DNA of 64,000 nucleotides. It comes from Haemonchus contortus (Eukaryota; Nematoda; Chromadorea; Rhabditida; Trichostrongylidae). Location of the stretch: assembly GCA_000469685.2 (NCBI GenBank), contig LS997565.1, positions 39,113,519-39,177,518 on the forward strand, written 5' to 3'. The notes beneath the pieces are model-generated. The model had not been told where the DNA came from. It was given only the letters and a program-made list of their open reading frames with translations, and ran no database searches. This document shows positions 11,716 through 26,700 of the stretch, piece by piece; the stretch's first letter is position 1, and every line of letters starts with the position of its first letter. A program made the position numbers and the translations under genes.

Positions 11716-14700
11716 CTGTCAATTGAATTGTTAATGGAAAGAAATATGTAGTTCTTTGCCAGAGTATCTGGAGTAATCAAAAACTCAAATAGATGCAGGC
11801 AAGATGACATGAGAGCACCTACAATTCCTTTGGAAGCACGTTTGTGTTCGACGTGGACGAGGTGAATTCTTCTCACAATTACCACGAGCCACCAACACTC
11901 CCATACGATTGTAGCAGCGCACTTTACGTCTTCGAACACCCTGTCCACATGTTTGCGAGCACTAAAAGTATTAGAATCAATAAGAGCAAAACGAAAGCAG
12001 GATGGCTGATGGGAATTCCGAGACATGATTTTGTAAGCCTTATCTCTTTCAATCTTGCTAATCGCGCACTTGCAACTGGGCATCCTGCTTACTATAAAGT
12101 GCTTCGTCTGTCGTCTGTCGTTCCGTCATTATGTATGTCTGTCACGAAATTCCTTAGCTCCTTTAGCTCTGCCTGGAGAGACCGGGTCAAACGTGGGATA
12201 GGTGGGCATTTCCAGAAAAGTATAAAGCACACATCGGTTTGGCGGAGCCGCCTACTGTGGGCGTGGCGTGCATCGAAATGAGCTGTACTGAGAACCATGG
12301 TTTTAAATTCAGTCACAAGACGGCTTCAAAACTGGGGTGTAAAGGTGTATAAAGGTGTGCATTGGTAAGTTAGCTCGAACTAAGGAGATCCACCCCTGAT
12401 GGGCGGGGCGTTCTCTAAAAATGCAATGCTTCCTGAAAACATTTTGGGAAATCAACTCCTGTTCCCGTAGACCTAGAGCCCACACTTCGCCCACAGGGGG
12501 CGGAGTTTGAGAAGAAATTCATAACTCCCGTCCCAGTGGAACTAGAGCGTTCAAATTTGATGGGTGGTGCAGCCGGAGAGGCCATTTAAACACGTTACAG
12601 GCACCACATCTTCAACCGTCAAAAGTCTACTGAAGGCCACCCTAGTGAGCCTTTGACGGTTGAAGGTGTTGTTTCTCTCACTCTTCCTTTAGTATGCGGG
12701 CTTATTCCTCAAACATGTTTCATGCTTTTCATCACCAGATATTCTCTTTATTTTTCAGTGCTTGTTACGTTTTCATTTGGTTCCACCCATACAGCGCAAA
12801 TCGTCAGCCACATGTGCGGTATGACCTCATTATCTCGACGATAGAATTGCACTTCTCCCTTCGGGGGCACAGCAAACGCATCGTCTGTCAGAAGATATGA
12901 ACATGGTCTTCAAGCGAATTCTTATGTCAAGTCAAGTGTATCGGACTCTAACTGCACGTAGGACTTGTATTTTCCAAATGAATATTCTCAACAAAATAAT
13001 TACTCACCGGTCCCCAAGGGCCAATCTGCCATTGAAATTCGGATTCGCATGTGTTCAAATTGCACTCTTGAGATTCAACAGGCATTGGAAGAGCATCACA
13101 TTTCTCCTGCAAAAGCAACAAATTCATAGAAAGTAGAGAAGTTAGTCAATAGGATAAAAGCATACCTTTGGCACGGCTGGTTCACTGTTTCTAGTAGCGT
13201 TAAGCGTTTTCACACGACACTCTACGAAGCGAAGTTGGGTGCCCTTTCCGCATGTTTTGGAACACTGAAAACTTTCATTACCATAACAGTCCATTCTTCA
13301 AATCTCCTAGTTACTCACAGTGTTCCACGGTCCGGGTACCCACTCATAAGGGCACTTTGAAATATCACACTGTCTCTTACTAGGTGGAGCATGGGCCGCA
13401 TCGCACATACGTGGGGCAGCGCGTCTTCCTGCGTTATTCACGCAGTACACACGCCGATGTTGTTCACCCCTCGCGCACGAATCCACGCACTGAAAAAACC
13501 AAGGATGATAGATGTATAGGTACGAGTAATGCGTTCTATTCTACGTCTATTGTTCTACTATCGGCACCACACGATACTTAATTCACCATATAGCTCTGAA
13601 GATGAAGTACGGCTTCTAAACCGAGCTCATTTTGATGAAATGCGATTGCCATGAGTCACGTCAACGCTGAAGCGGTGTGAAGAGGCGTTCGAAAGGGAAG
13701 AAAATTGCGCCTACCTTAGACCACGGCGTAGTGGTCCAGTGATAGGCTGGACAAGCCGTCAGATAACAATTAGATGTGGTGGCCGGTCTGCGTAAGGAGT
13801 CGCACACGGAATCTGGAGCTCGCATTCGACGACCACGTTGACAATACACTTCTCTGTGACGAACTCCTTGACCACAGGTGGCCGAACACTGAACAGAATC
13901 TGCGTTACGATTATGGTTGCAGCAAAAAAGGGCTCGAAGGTAAGAAGAAAAATAGTAATAGCTTGAGCCATTGAATAAATGGTTTTTGCTTCCTATATTT
14001 TTAGATTAAACAAAAAAAAAAAATTGGACCCAGAATGTTGATCAACGGTCGGTTTCAAAGAATGCGTCACGCCAAGCGCCGGCGCTCGACGATCTTGCGT
14101 CAATTAGTGACGGTGCCATCGTGGATGGGTACCGTAAGAGTGAGTAATTTTTCGATTGAGGTTGTGTCTATACCACTTCTACTACGTTTTTGTATATAGT
14201 TTGATTACTGTGGTATAATGTGACGAAGGATGTCATTTGGAAAGCGGCACGCAGCTCTGCTTAGAAAACAGCATGCTACAACGAAAAGGGTGTCGGCGGC
14301 GCGCGACGCTAACGTGACCAACGAACGCCGCGCCGATTGGCTGCTTTCATACTTCGACGTGCGTGCCGGCACGCAGGTGGAGACGTACGTACAGGAGCAG
14401 CGTGCGAGCGGCTGTGCGACGGCGGCTTTACCCAAGCGTATGAGAGCAGTCATCCTCGATTTGCGGTATCGATCGGTATCCGCTGCTGCACACGCTTGGA
14501 TAGGGCCGCCGTCGCATAGCCGCTCGCACGCCGCTCCCTGACTGTGCGTCCGTCCCCACCTGCGTGCCGGCACGCACGTCGAAGTATGAAAGCAGCCTTT
14601 GGCGCAGGGGCGTCACCGCTTGACGCTGAACTATGAAAGCGTTCACTAACAGTAACTACGCAGCATCGTTTCTTCCTGTGCTTGTTCTCTTCAGGAAAAG

Positions 14701-17700
14701 AAAGTTTTGCAGGACACTTGCTTAGTCGAATGGAATAATGTCATGTATATGTAAGTAAGAAGTCAGAAGTCGAACAAAAATAAGCACAGCGAAGTAAGGA
14801 AATATTGTTATAGTTGTAAACATAAAAACGGTCGAAAAGATTGGTAAGAGAAAAGAAACTTAAAAAAAGAGAAAAAAAGACACACCGCAGACCAGGGCGT
14901 TCCTCTCCATCTTGGGCAGTGCATCACTCGACATTTATGTTCGTCGACAGGTCGCGACGCAGCTTCACAGCGTGAACTTGCTACAGTCGCGTTTGTCGCC
15001 AAATCGATACAGGCGACAACTCGTCGTCGCACTCCGCGACCACATTTCGCGGAGCACTGTAAGGGCAAGGCTCATTGAAGAGATCATGCCAAACATTTCC
15101 AGCATACAAGTCATTCTTCGATGTGCACACTCTCAAAGATTGCGAGAGCACATTAGGGCACATGCCCTTGCAATTCAAAATATTTCATTTCTTTTTGTGA
15201 ATTCTGAGCCTGCACATCGTAGTATGATATAGATAGAAGCTACTGATCGATCTGTTACATAGACCGTAATGTTGCCTTTATTAATGAAGAGAGAAAAAAA
15301 ATGTGTTATCATAGGAACAGAAAACAGAGAACACACGCTCATTCCTGAGAAGGGAAATACGCCTCAGGACTTAAATTACTCTGAAAAACGCTCTTGAAGT
15401 TCCGCTTTAGTCTTCCTCGGGCTACTGTAAGCACATGTGCTAGATTTTCGCTGATCTGATCACAAGAAGTGGGCGACACAAAAACCCTTTGTTCCGTCTT
15501 ATCTTTGCTGAACAAATAGTGATCGATAGCCTTTGAAACTCCTAGATTACTTCAGTTTGAGAAGGGAAAACTCGTTTATTTACCTAGTATCATTTTTGAA
15601 ACCTCTACAAGGAGTCTTAGCCAAAATTGGAGCCTTGAAGCTCTCGTCGTCTACTAAAAACGTCGAACGTCTATGTATGCATCGAAAACCTAATGAGTTC
15701 CAGATGTTACTCTGGAAAGCGTGAGCGGTACAGCTGTGCTTAAGTCAGATTACTGGTGTTATCTCGCGCATGTGGTGTAGTGGCAAGTGAGCACTGTCAC
15801 TCACGCAGCATGAGCCAGAGATCAAATCCGAATAAGTGCTTGGCTAGACCAACCAGCTTTCTGGGCTCCCTCTTGGGTTGCTGAAATGCCACCAAACTAG
15901 CCTAGAAGGATAAAAGCACTGACTCGTACATCGTCTGACTACTGCAAGTCACTGTATAGGTCGCATACTCATATCGCATACTCAACGTCACTACGATTCT
16001 GTATGGAAGCGAAAGGCGGAGCGTGATCCAAAAAGTGGTATCCGTGATGGTACACTTGTTACTTGAAAAAGTGGATTACCCTATCTGGTAATTCCTGGAG
16101 TATCACCACATTTAGTGACTAAAATGAACAACTTTATCGTCATAGATGTTGTCCGGAGCAATGTGTTGAAAAATCGAATCGATCGGCCATCCTCTCTCAC
16201 ATATCTTTTACGTCTCTTGTGTGAATGAGAAACATCTTTGTTTCACTTCTGTGTTACCATCATTTGCCGAGGTTATAAAATACTGTGACGTCTTGAGCAA
16301 GAGCTTCTTCTCGCTGAATAACTTTGATTGAAAGGACAAATATGGGCGAACAATTTTGCATCAGCCCCAGCATACAAAATTCATGAAATATACGTGATTG
16401 TGGTAGCACCAGCTGCTGTTTCGTCATGGCCAGCTGTTCAGAACTGGACCAGAAAAACTGTCCCTGGAAGTGGGCGGGCTTAATCAAAACTGCTCTTACA
16501 TCCCGAGTGGTAGCGGGGCATTCACATTTAACTTGCCTTCTATCATTGCGCTGTGCGGTTAAATTTGTCGCTCTCCGATACTACTGTGTCGAATGCTTTT
16601 GCCAGCGATCAAATCCAACTGCGCGGTGCCCTATGCACTTGACTAGCATTCAGGATAGTGGAATCTGAATGCGCATTTCAACTGCGGGGCCAGCCTAGTG
16701 CTTTCTTCCTCCCAGAGGGGTATACTAGCGATCAAAAAAAAAAGGAAGATTGGACGGTCACGATGGTTCAGATCCATGGATTGATTGATCAGCGATCCAT
16801 GCCTGCTATAGCGCCAACACCCTTCCTTGTTTCCGCTCTCTTATCATCACCTGCGTGTACAAATGAACGGGACTATCTGGGGAGACTCCTCGCGGCTTGG
16901 GGGGACAACCGTCTGAACAAGGTGACGACTACTTTCTGCTCATTTGCGCTGTGTCAATGAGAGAGCGATCAAGTTGTATAACTGAAATCGAGTTAGCCTG
17001 CTTGATTTCAAGTTAGTATTGATTAGTATTACTAGTTATTATCTAATTGCAAATTATTAATTGTTAAAATTACTATTATCTCTAGGTACCCTCAAATGTG
17101 TCTGAGCATACCTATAGAAGATCTACTTAGTCCCATTCACATCACCAAACTTTAGCACACGAGCGAGCGTCATTTTGCTGACTGTTCCTTAATAGCTAAG
17201 GGCACAACGCCGCACTCTGACCTGACAGAACTCACGCTATAAATGTAAAAATAGAGTTAGGGTGTAAAGCAACCTCCACCTGCGAATTGAAAAAGAGCAG
17301 CTTACTTTTTTCAGATTGCGGACAGACACGACAAGCAACGGCAAGAGCTGGTTCCACCTTCACCGATAGATATATTTTATACAGGCTTTGCTCGTTCTAA
17401 CATGCATTCGAAAATCCAAACACCCACAATGTATGTACACAGCTCATGCTCCCCAAATAGTCGCTGCTGAGAAGACTTTAAAGCGCTATTAATCTGCGGC
17501 TACTCCCGAATTTTTTAGAACGAATCGAGAATCGGAGAATCACTCAAGCGATGATTAACCGCGTTGTGGGATACGTATGAATTGATCTGAAGCCCTCTCA
17601 ATGTGTTTGGATCGCAAGCTCTAGTTTTTTGGGCAGTATCTATCCTGTCGGGAGCGGCTCACCGAAACTAGAACACCGCACGGGTGGCTAAAATTGTTAG

Positions 17701-20700
17701 TGCAAGAACCTTTCATCTTCAGAAAAAGGCTTCTGACCCGCCTAATGAAATTCCCATAGCGTGCGGTGTCCCTGCTTCGAAAATAGACGGCGATGGAAGT
17801 TATGACTCGTACCTCCTAAGCGAATATTCAACAATTCCGAAAGCTAAAGATCGGCCCATTCAACAAATAACTCTTCATTTTCGCGGGTCATCACATACCC
17901 GGTTTCCCCGAGTTCACAAAATCAAATTTCCCGATTCTCTATGTCCGCAGACTATTCAAGCTGCCCCAGCCACTGCGTCTGGTGTACGACAAAAGCGCTC
18001 GTTTCAGCTGGTGATCCACGTCACATTACGAATACGAATTCACTTTTTGTTCACTATTTCATGCACGACTATCTGAGGGACATGACCTCTGTAGGGCCCA
18101 ATTAAATGTGCTGTGCAGTGCAAACAAATAGGTGATTGAACTGAAGTTGGTAAATGGTGCATGACGACATATATGGTCAAATATTTTATTAATGCTGTTA
18201 TTATTATGATTTGCAGTTTTGTGGAACCCATATGCGAATGTTTTACCTAGAACGGACACAACCACAAACACACAAAAACAAAAAAAAAAGAAAAAGAGAA
18301 CACACAGTTACAGCAGTAATGATGTTGATGACGATGATGATGATGATGATGAGAGGGAGCAGTAGGACGGCAGTGAACGTGGATGATCACTGTGAGTGGG
18401 TGAAGGGCACATCTCGTGAACACATAGGTTGGACGAAAACGGACAAAAAAGACGAAGGACACCACGTATCAGGCAGGCGTGAATAAGCAGGCAGTCGAGA
18501 GTGAGACAAACACACACAAAAATAAAAACACCAAATAAATTAAATTATACTATGAAATGAACAAAAGATGAAAACCTAGAACAAAAAAAAAAAAACAAGA
18601 CAACTTGCACATTCGAATTGTTCCCAGGTGATCGGAAAAAGACACTATGGGAAGCGCAGCCGCTGACTGTTTTGCCACTAGCCGCACCTCAGGCTAATGG
18701 TTATGGGAAAGATTTCAAGGATATATTGGACAGAGGATAGGAAAGCCCGTGCTTATACTGGTCAAAGAGATTGAATAGGGAAAATGATCAATCCGATACG
18801 AAAAGAGCTGCAAAATATTGCAAAAACGAAAAACGTTCACCTCTAAAACAAGCCTCAATTTGGAAGTTCTTTTGGATTCGTCTGTACTCCTCCGTACTGA
18901 CATCGACTGCCGCCACCGACCGGCTCAGGCGCGCGTCATTAAGTCTGACTTTTAGCTTTGGTAATAGTAGACAGTCGCTTAGGTGCAAAAAAAACCAAGG
19001 AACTCGACGGGAACAAGAGGTCACGAGAGACTTCTGACAATAATTGGACCTCGTTTGATTGCCGTTTAAAAAAGGGTTTCTTAGAAGGGCTAATAATAAG
19101 CATCAGCAATAGCAACTAGCAGCAATAAAAGCCTCTACTACAAATTCCCTTCAGCCATGCTCGAAAAAACTCATGCCTAGAGTATGAGAGGGAAAGAAGC
19201 CGGCTGCTGTTCATAACAACTGGGCGTAAAATAGATCGAAAAGAAAGTCTCATGCGCGCAGCCGAAAGTATAAACAGATTTGTAGCAGAACATCGAACAT
19301 CGCCTACAATCCTGTAGAGCATGAACTAAACGAACATGCGTATGAACTTACCATTTCCCATTTCCAACATCCTTGACTTTCCAACCAGCTTAAGGTGCAA
19401 GCCTTTTGACAAAGCATTCAACGGCATAGGGACGGCTGGCTACTCATTTGAGTAGAGCGGGCAAAATCAGCGAAAATCTGGCGCAATAGCGACAGCAGCA
19501 GTAGGGGGAGAGCGACACATTTAATGGTAAATTCGCTGCGGATAGAATCGACGATGATAACGATGAGGAAGATGCATCATGAAGCTGCGACGTACCGGAG
19601 TCCATGGGCCCGCGTGCCATGTAGCGGGAGACTTCTGCGATGTCGGGCATGGTGACAGCTCGCAGTCGCGTTGCGTTGTTGGTTTTGCGTCGCGGCATTC
19701 GCTTTCGTCCTGCGCTCTCGCGCTCATCGCATCTTCGCACCATACACGACGTCTTTGTATTCCACCACCACACGTTACTGAACACTGAAATGGAATGCTG
19801 ATTAAAGACTAATCAATCAAACGGGACAGATTACGCAGTCCGAAGACTTTGTGGTACAGTAACCGGGTGTGGTGCGTTAGAAACGAAGTGGTCGCGTCGC
19901 GGTGAGAGGGGCGTCGCGCGCGAAGGAATGTAGCAGGATGCAGCAGTAGGTAAGAAATACAAGAACAAAAGTACTAATAGTAGAATTATGCATAAAATAA
20001 TGATCGCATATCGATTGAGCTGCATGAAGAACGCTAAAGCTGGAATAACAGCGAACGAGTGGTCCGCGACAGCCGCGTGCGGCAAATCGATTACACAAAA
20101 TCGTTCCTAACGCCCGTCTCCCACAGTAACCATAGGAAAGACCCTATACAACCAAGAAAAACTCACACATACGGAACAATGACAGAAACAGGGAACGTAA
20201 TCGGGAAGGGAATCCAGGCCTAACAAGGAAGGTCTTTCAGGGCGTGGGACGCTTTTTGAAAATGGTTTTTTGCATGGTATAGGGGCATGAGCACTGAGTA
20301 TAAAACTATGGTCCATTTCCGCTAAATGGCCTTCTGAATGTCAAAAAACGACTGAAAACGATTTTGTCAGAAATCGCCGTTTTAACCCACTCAGCGTCGT
20401 TTGTTTCATTCATAGCGCCGACTGTCCGTACAGTAGAAGGCGCCAGTTGACTGCGCATTGAAAATAACGTGAAAGGTAGCCAAAAAAGGGGGCCACATGT
20501 TGAAAAGTGCGGGGAAGTTCCATATAGCCTCTCCACGGTTGAGCTGCCAGCAGCGTCGGATGGTATGGTGGATAGCGATGTGGACTTCGAGGAACGACGA
20601 CTAGGAGGGGTTAGTGGTTCGGAATCACCGGGCTTTTCCGCTTTTGCATTTTATGCTGCCACCTCCAGATTGGCTCCATATTGCATCAGGACCAAAGCAA

Positions 20701-23700
20701 GTGCCTGACTGGTCATGGTCGTGACCAAGACCACCCAGGCACATAACCTCTACAAGCCGTTGGAATTTCTTGTGTGACGCACTATCAGTGATCAGTGAAG
20801 GAGCTTCCAGGCTCAACACTCCCAGTCCTCCGTTCCTACCTCCGAGTCCTCCTTTCCTACCCTCCCCCCTCCTCAACTTCCTCACGTAGTTTGTAGTCAA
20901 AAAGCTCGATATCACATCATCTGGTCTTCGGACATTGTATGGACATTGCACAGTCCATACAATTCTTTGAATGGTATGGACAGTGATGGTTTGATTGTTG
21001 TTCTATTTCGACGGAATTCCTTCAAAACTGATGGAAGGCTCATCTAATTCCGATGATTTCACCGTTTTTTACCCTAGCGTTGATCTCGCGCCGTTGAAGG
21101 GTTTTTGTCCACTATTCTGATGGTCATCTCCATTTCCTTCTCTCCTCACGATCAGTCACTCATCTTCTGTAGTCACCTCGACTTCAGCGATGTCCTTCTT
21201 GTTCGTGTTTTGCCAGCCCTTCACACGGACGCGAAGGTAGGGGATCGTAGGTTGGGAACGGGTACCGCCGAAACCCTTCATCTAGTATTCATCTGGTGAT
21301 CCGGCGCTAGAATGATTCCCTTCAGTGCTGACAGCTTTTCTTATCAAGCCTAATGCTCATGGATGCTTCAGCAAGAAGATGAATTGAAGGAGAGTCTGAT
21401 TGGTTCTCCCACAGGAGTCCGCAGTGGACTCCCAGAGGAAGGTCGGAATCGGGAATCCTGTTGTCTTTGCATTGACGAACGAGGTCGAGGACAGCTTCCA
21501 TCAAATAGGAACCATATTATAGGGTTCGGACCCCCCCCCCCCCATTACAACACTTATTAAGTGTGAATTTAAGAGGCACCTTTATACTCCTGGGAGTGTG
21601 AAGCCTGGAAGCCCCTCCACTGATAGCGCTCCACACAACAAATTCTGACGGTTTGTGGAGGTGTGCCTGGCTGGTCCTGGGCACGACCATGACCAGTCAG
21701 GCACTTGCTTTGGTCCTGGTGCAATATGAAGCCAATCTGGAGGTGGCAGCATAAAATGCAAAAGCGGAAAAGCCCGGAGATTCCGAACCACTAACCCATC
21801 CTAGTCGTCGTTCCTCGAAGTCCACATCGCTATCCACCATACCATCCGACGCTGCTGGCAGCTTAACCGTGGAGAGGCTATATGAAACTTCCCCGCACTT
21901 TTCAACATGTGGCCCCCTTTTTTGGCTACCTTTCACGTTATTTTCAATGCGCAGTCAACTGGCGCCTTCTACTGTACGGACAGTCGGCGCCTTGAATGAA
22001 ACAAACGACGCTGAGTGGGTTAAAACGGCGATTTCTGACAAAATCGTTTTCAGCCGTTTTTTGGCATTCAGAAGGCCATTTAGCGGAAATGGACCATAGT
22101 TTTATACTCAGTGCTCATGCCCCTATACCATGCAAAAAACCATTTTCAAAAAGCGTCCCACGCCCTGAAAGACCTTCCTTGTAAGTGCGCTCGCACTCGA
22201 CAAATCAAACTGCGCGGCAACGCGCGAATCGGTATGCTGGCGCGCCAGTTTGCCGTAGAGCAGACTAGGCCCAGCTGCGTAGGAGTCCACCCTTGCGTTT
22301 TCTGTATTTTTTCATTTTTTCCTTTCCATCTCTCGAGTTCTTTGTGTTTGACCTTGGGTCATTTCTGGAGAAGTTAAGTGAACGAATGAGTTGGAGTTGG
22401 ATCTTTTGTCTGTCGCCGACTTCTTGATTGCATAGCGCCAACAGCGATTGAAAATGCATTACGCAGCCTATAAACATCTGATGATTTCCCTTCGTTATCC
22501 GATATTCTGGGATGACGGGTGTGGGTTTTGTACCCAAACCGGGTGCCGCGTTAGCTGTCGTAGTCGCGTGTTCTAATGCGCAGCTAAAGGGTACCATTTG
22601 AAATTCCAGGGGTAATTGCCGCGAAAGCACTGATGCGCGCGCCTGCGGACGTGGGAGTTCGGGTATAAAGTACGCCACCAAAATATCATGTGAGGGTCAA
22701 TCTTACGCCTTAGCGAGGCATTCCTACAACTACTTCCGCTATGCACGCTTGAAATCTTTAATCAAAGCCCAACTATCTATAAATTTTTTAAGGTAGCCTA
22801 CATGGGTCCATGGAGATATTTGCCATGTATTGTTGCTTTTTGGTGGACATGTCATCGGATTGCATTGGTCAAACATTCGAGGCTTCTTCGTATCGTCGCA
22901 GATGAGGCCATCGCATGACACTGCACGCCGTCGCCATCCACCACCACATGACACCGAGCACTAAACAGGAAGCACTACTGATATTTTCGGTGCTGAATGT
23001 AGAGAGAACGTACCTTAGTCCACTCCCCAGTGATCCATCGACCTAGAGGTGGCTCTCCTCTCGGGCATGTAGCCAATTTGCACGATCGCATCGATGGCGG
23101 GCGTTCGGCGACGTTGCAGTCGGTCTCAGAGGCCATGTCACCAGATTCCGTTGCCACACACATCACACTTCTTGACTGTTGCACGTGAGCTCCACATGTG
23201 GCTGGGCACTGAAAACACATTTCATCTTACGGAAACATCTATCATAAGTTCCAGTACTGATTGACTCTGTAAATACTGTAAGGTCTGCAATCAGCGAGTG
23301 ATAATGGATCGGCGACAAAAGCTGCCGCCACGCATCGGCCACGCGTGCGGTGATCGATAGCGGGAGATCACCACGTCATGTTGGTGGCTCAACATGGTTA
23401 TACTTTCATTTGGCCCGCTTCGCTCTGGATTACCGACTTACCACATGATAGCCGAGATCATTTCCATATGCCCCTTCAGAAAGCTACATAACATTAAAAA
23501 GAGGCTTTCTAGGTATACCAGCAGTCAGTCCACTAATGTGGCACAGGTAGGTAACCAACATGTACCAGCAGTCAGTCGACAAAGTGAAGACCAAAGCCGC
23601 TGGTGAGCCTATCGTGTTGGGGCCTATGAAACACTCCTTACTGTGCGCAGCAAACACCCGGAGCCGGTCATACACGCAGACTATTAACGTTGTTTGAACG

Positions 23701-26700
23701 CGAATAATGATTCAGATGTGAATGGAATATGAACGTACTGGCATCCACGGTCCAGTTTGCCAAAAGGCACAAACTTTGATACGACATGGCCGCTTGTCTT
23801 CCGCTTTTTCCAGGTCTCGACAGTACTCATCTGGTAAATCTCGTTGATGATTTCGACATTTAACCTGTAACTCGAAGTGCATTGCCTGAAGGGTTGGATG
23901 GGCTTTTTAAAAAAGCGTTTCAAGTTTAGATACAATTTTGGACGTGACGGTGCTGATTTATTGTTGCATAGTCTGCAATATGGAACTATGAACATAACAA
24001 TTAGCTTTACTCATAGAGATACCGCTTTGAGCGTCTGAGTAGAGCAAAATCGTGACTTTTTGTGAGTCTATTCCTCTATAAGGAGACTGATTTAGTCGTA
24101 TCTCGATAAATAAGATACTAATCGGTTCGAGGAACCCCCACCCTTTCTGAGCGCAACAGGTGGATAGGTAGGGGGACGGCCACTACGTGCGTCCGGAGAC
24201 GCGCGCGGCGAAGTTCGTGATAATTTGTTCGACTCTGGCGCCAATTTTCGGGGTCCAAACTCAACGTAGAGTAGTTCAGTAGGGTCACATGATCCTTCTA
24301 ATCTACTCTACCTCAAATGAGCACCAATGATAGGCGGTAAAGTCGTTCAAATCGTTACGAACTTCGCCGCGCAATTTGCCGCGCGCATCCTCGGGCTCAC
24401 GTCATGCTATGTCATGCGAGGGGCAGCGCAAGTCGAAATTTCGCTTCAAACAGCGTCAAAAGTTCTACGATTCCAATTGGTTCCAGGTTGTTCATCAGTC
24501 GTACTCCCCAAGTGTTGCCCCTTTTACCTACCATGCGCTCCGCCTTCTTGAGCATCCCGTTGAGGAAAAAAAAATTCGTAACTTAATGTGATCTGATGTC
24601 GGCAGTCCATTACTTCTTTGAGTCACAGCTTCCTCACTCCTGGATCAAAGGCATCAGTGATTTACTCAAAGGATAATAGAGGGTTGTTAACCTCTTTGGT
24701 AAATATATTTCCGAAAATTGACTGGCCTGGAAAATTTTAGAAATGATTTTAAAAAGACCTTCATTGTGTTGCAGGACTTTCCTTCCAACCTAATACATAC
24801 CCGGTTAGGTACCCTCTGACCGAGCGGCGTTCCGCGCTCACCACACCCTACAGTAGCGCACTATGGAGAAAAGGATAGGGTAATCGTAGCGAAAGCACTG
24901 TCTTTTGTTTTGGGAACTCGTATAGGAATACCGCCACCCATCATTGCGTGTACCAGCTGCTTTACATCAAATTAGCGATATCCTTCTTATATATAAAGCA
25001 GTAACTTGGTTTGTCGGTTTGTCAATATGTCGGTATGTCGGTATGCCGGTATGTCGGTATGTCCGTACGGGTTGCTTTGTGATTATGGGTCGGTGTGTTT
25101 GTGTGTGTGTGTGTCGGTGTGTATGTCTGACCAGAAATTCACAACTCCCGTCCCCGTGGACCTAAAGCGTTCAAATTTGGAAGGAGTAATTTGGTAGTTT
25201 TAGGGCAGGATGGGAACACATATGGTAACTGGCAGGACCAGAATTCGTGCACAGGGGGCGGGGTTTTGCCCGAATTAGTCAATTAGGCCCTAGGGCGTTC
25301 AAACTTGATAGGAGGCAGGCGGTAGTATGGGAGCACGTACGATGAGTAGCAGGGCCGGACTCCGCCCCCTAGGGACGGGTTTCCGCGAAATAAATGAGTG
25401 GAAATCCATAACTCCTGATCCCGTGGACTTGGAGAGCAAAATCAGTAGGAGGAGGCAGGATGGAAACACTGACAATAGAAGAGGCCTTAGAGAAGAAGAT
25501 CCACTCACCAATCACCTCCTAGCGTCTTTGTTATTTACGATCTAGCTTTGACTTTGATATTTTCATTCGACAAGAAGGGTAAGTGGTGTGATTATAAGGA
25601 GATGAATTTGGTTCACTTCTTGCTATCAGATTACGACCGCTACCCAGCAGAGTTTGCGATTAGGTGAAAGATCACGGTTTCTCTTTGCTTTGATATCATT
25701 CTTAGCAAAATTTATCCGACCGCTAATAATGTTGGATTCACAGTTAATGATGTATCCGTAGAGAGAAGGAGGTACATCTTTTAAGGCATTTGATAGTCTA
25801 TACTCTCGCTCAGCGAAACAGCGAAATAACCTAAAAAGAAGGGGAAGAATTTCATTAGCTTGATGTTTTTTGGGCGAAGTCCCTTTGCCCCAAGAAGGAG
25901 GAGAGCCCTTGATGATGGCATTGAGGAACATTGATGGTAGCTAACATAGTAGTCTCAGCCGCGGTGAAGTCTCTGAATACTATTTTTCTCTGAATAATCA
26001 CCTTTGCGATATTATACGATGTTCTATTCGGACCCAGCGAAGATGGCTTACAGGAAAAATCGCCCCCAATGCGGAGCTAATACTTAGGGTGTTGAGCTTT
26101 CTGAGAAAAAGGAGAATCCGAATTATCATTTACGCATAGCGAATTTCTCACAGGAAGGAGGAGCGCCCGGCGTAGCCGGGCGAACCCCTAAGAAGGAGGA
26201 GAGCCTGGCGTTAGCCGGGCGATCCGACTGGTCGCTTTATATTATAACTTAGCATTTGGTTATCATTAGCAAACCCACTCATGTATGATCCCGAAGCATT
26301 GTTTACAAGTCCCGGGAGCAATTATTTATTCTTCCAAACCAACCAGTCTTCGTTGTGTTCCATTTCCGCACGTCGTTGAGCATTCTGACCACGGTCCTGT
26401 AGCCCATCTAATTGGAGGGACATCGGCTGGCTGAGTTAGTAGGTCCGAAACTCGAGTCTCACATGGATCACGCTCACAAGTTCTTCTTTCACGTGGTCGA
26501 GACGCCTTCAATGATAAAATCTTTTAAGGGTACGGAAAGACACGACTCGGATTTGCAATGGTACCTTATCGCACAAAAAGTCCTTGACCGGTTCCTTCTT
26601 CGGACCTGAAGCACAATGAGCACGACGAGTTTGTGTGCCATTTCCACAAGTCACAGAACATGGTCCCCATGCGGATACTTCCCATGAGGTACACGGAACC

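Noticed and set aside
19831..20103. Minus-strand frame with a strongly hydrophobic run in gon-1 intron 36
   Set aside because: The flanking exons 36 and 37 join directly in phase, the frame has no conserved counterpart in GON-1, and no splice sites fit.
20306..20536. 76-codon frame, near-identical to 21869-22099 on the other strand
   Set aside because: The duplication comes from the inverted repeat arms, not from paralogous genes; no domain is present.
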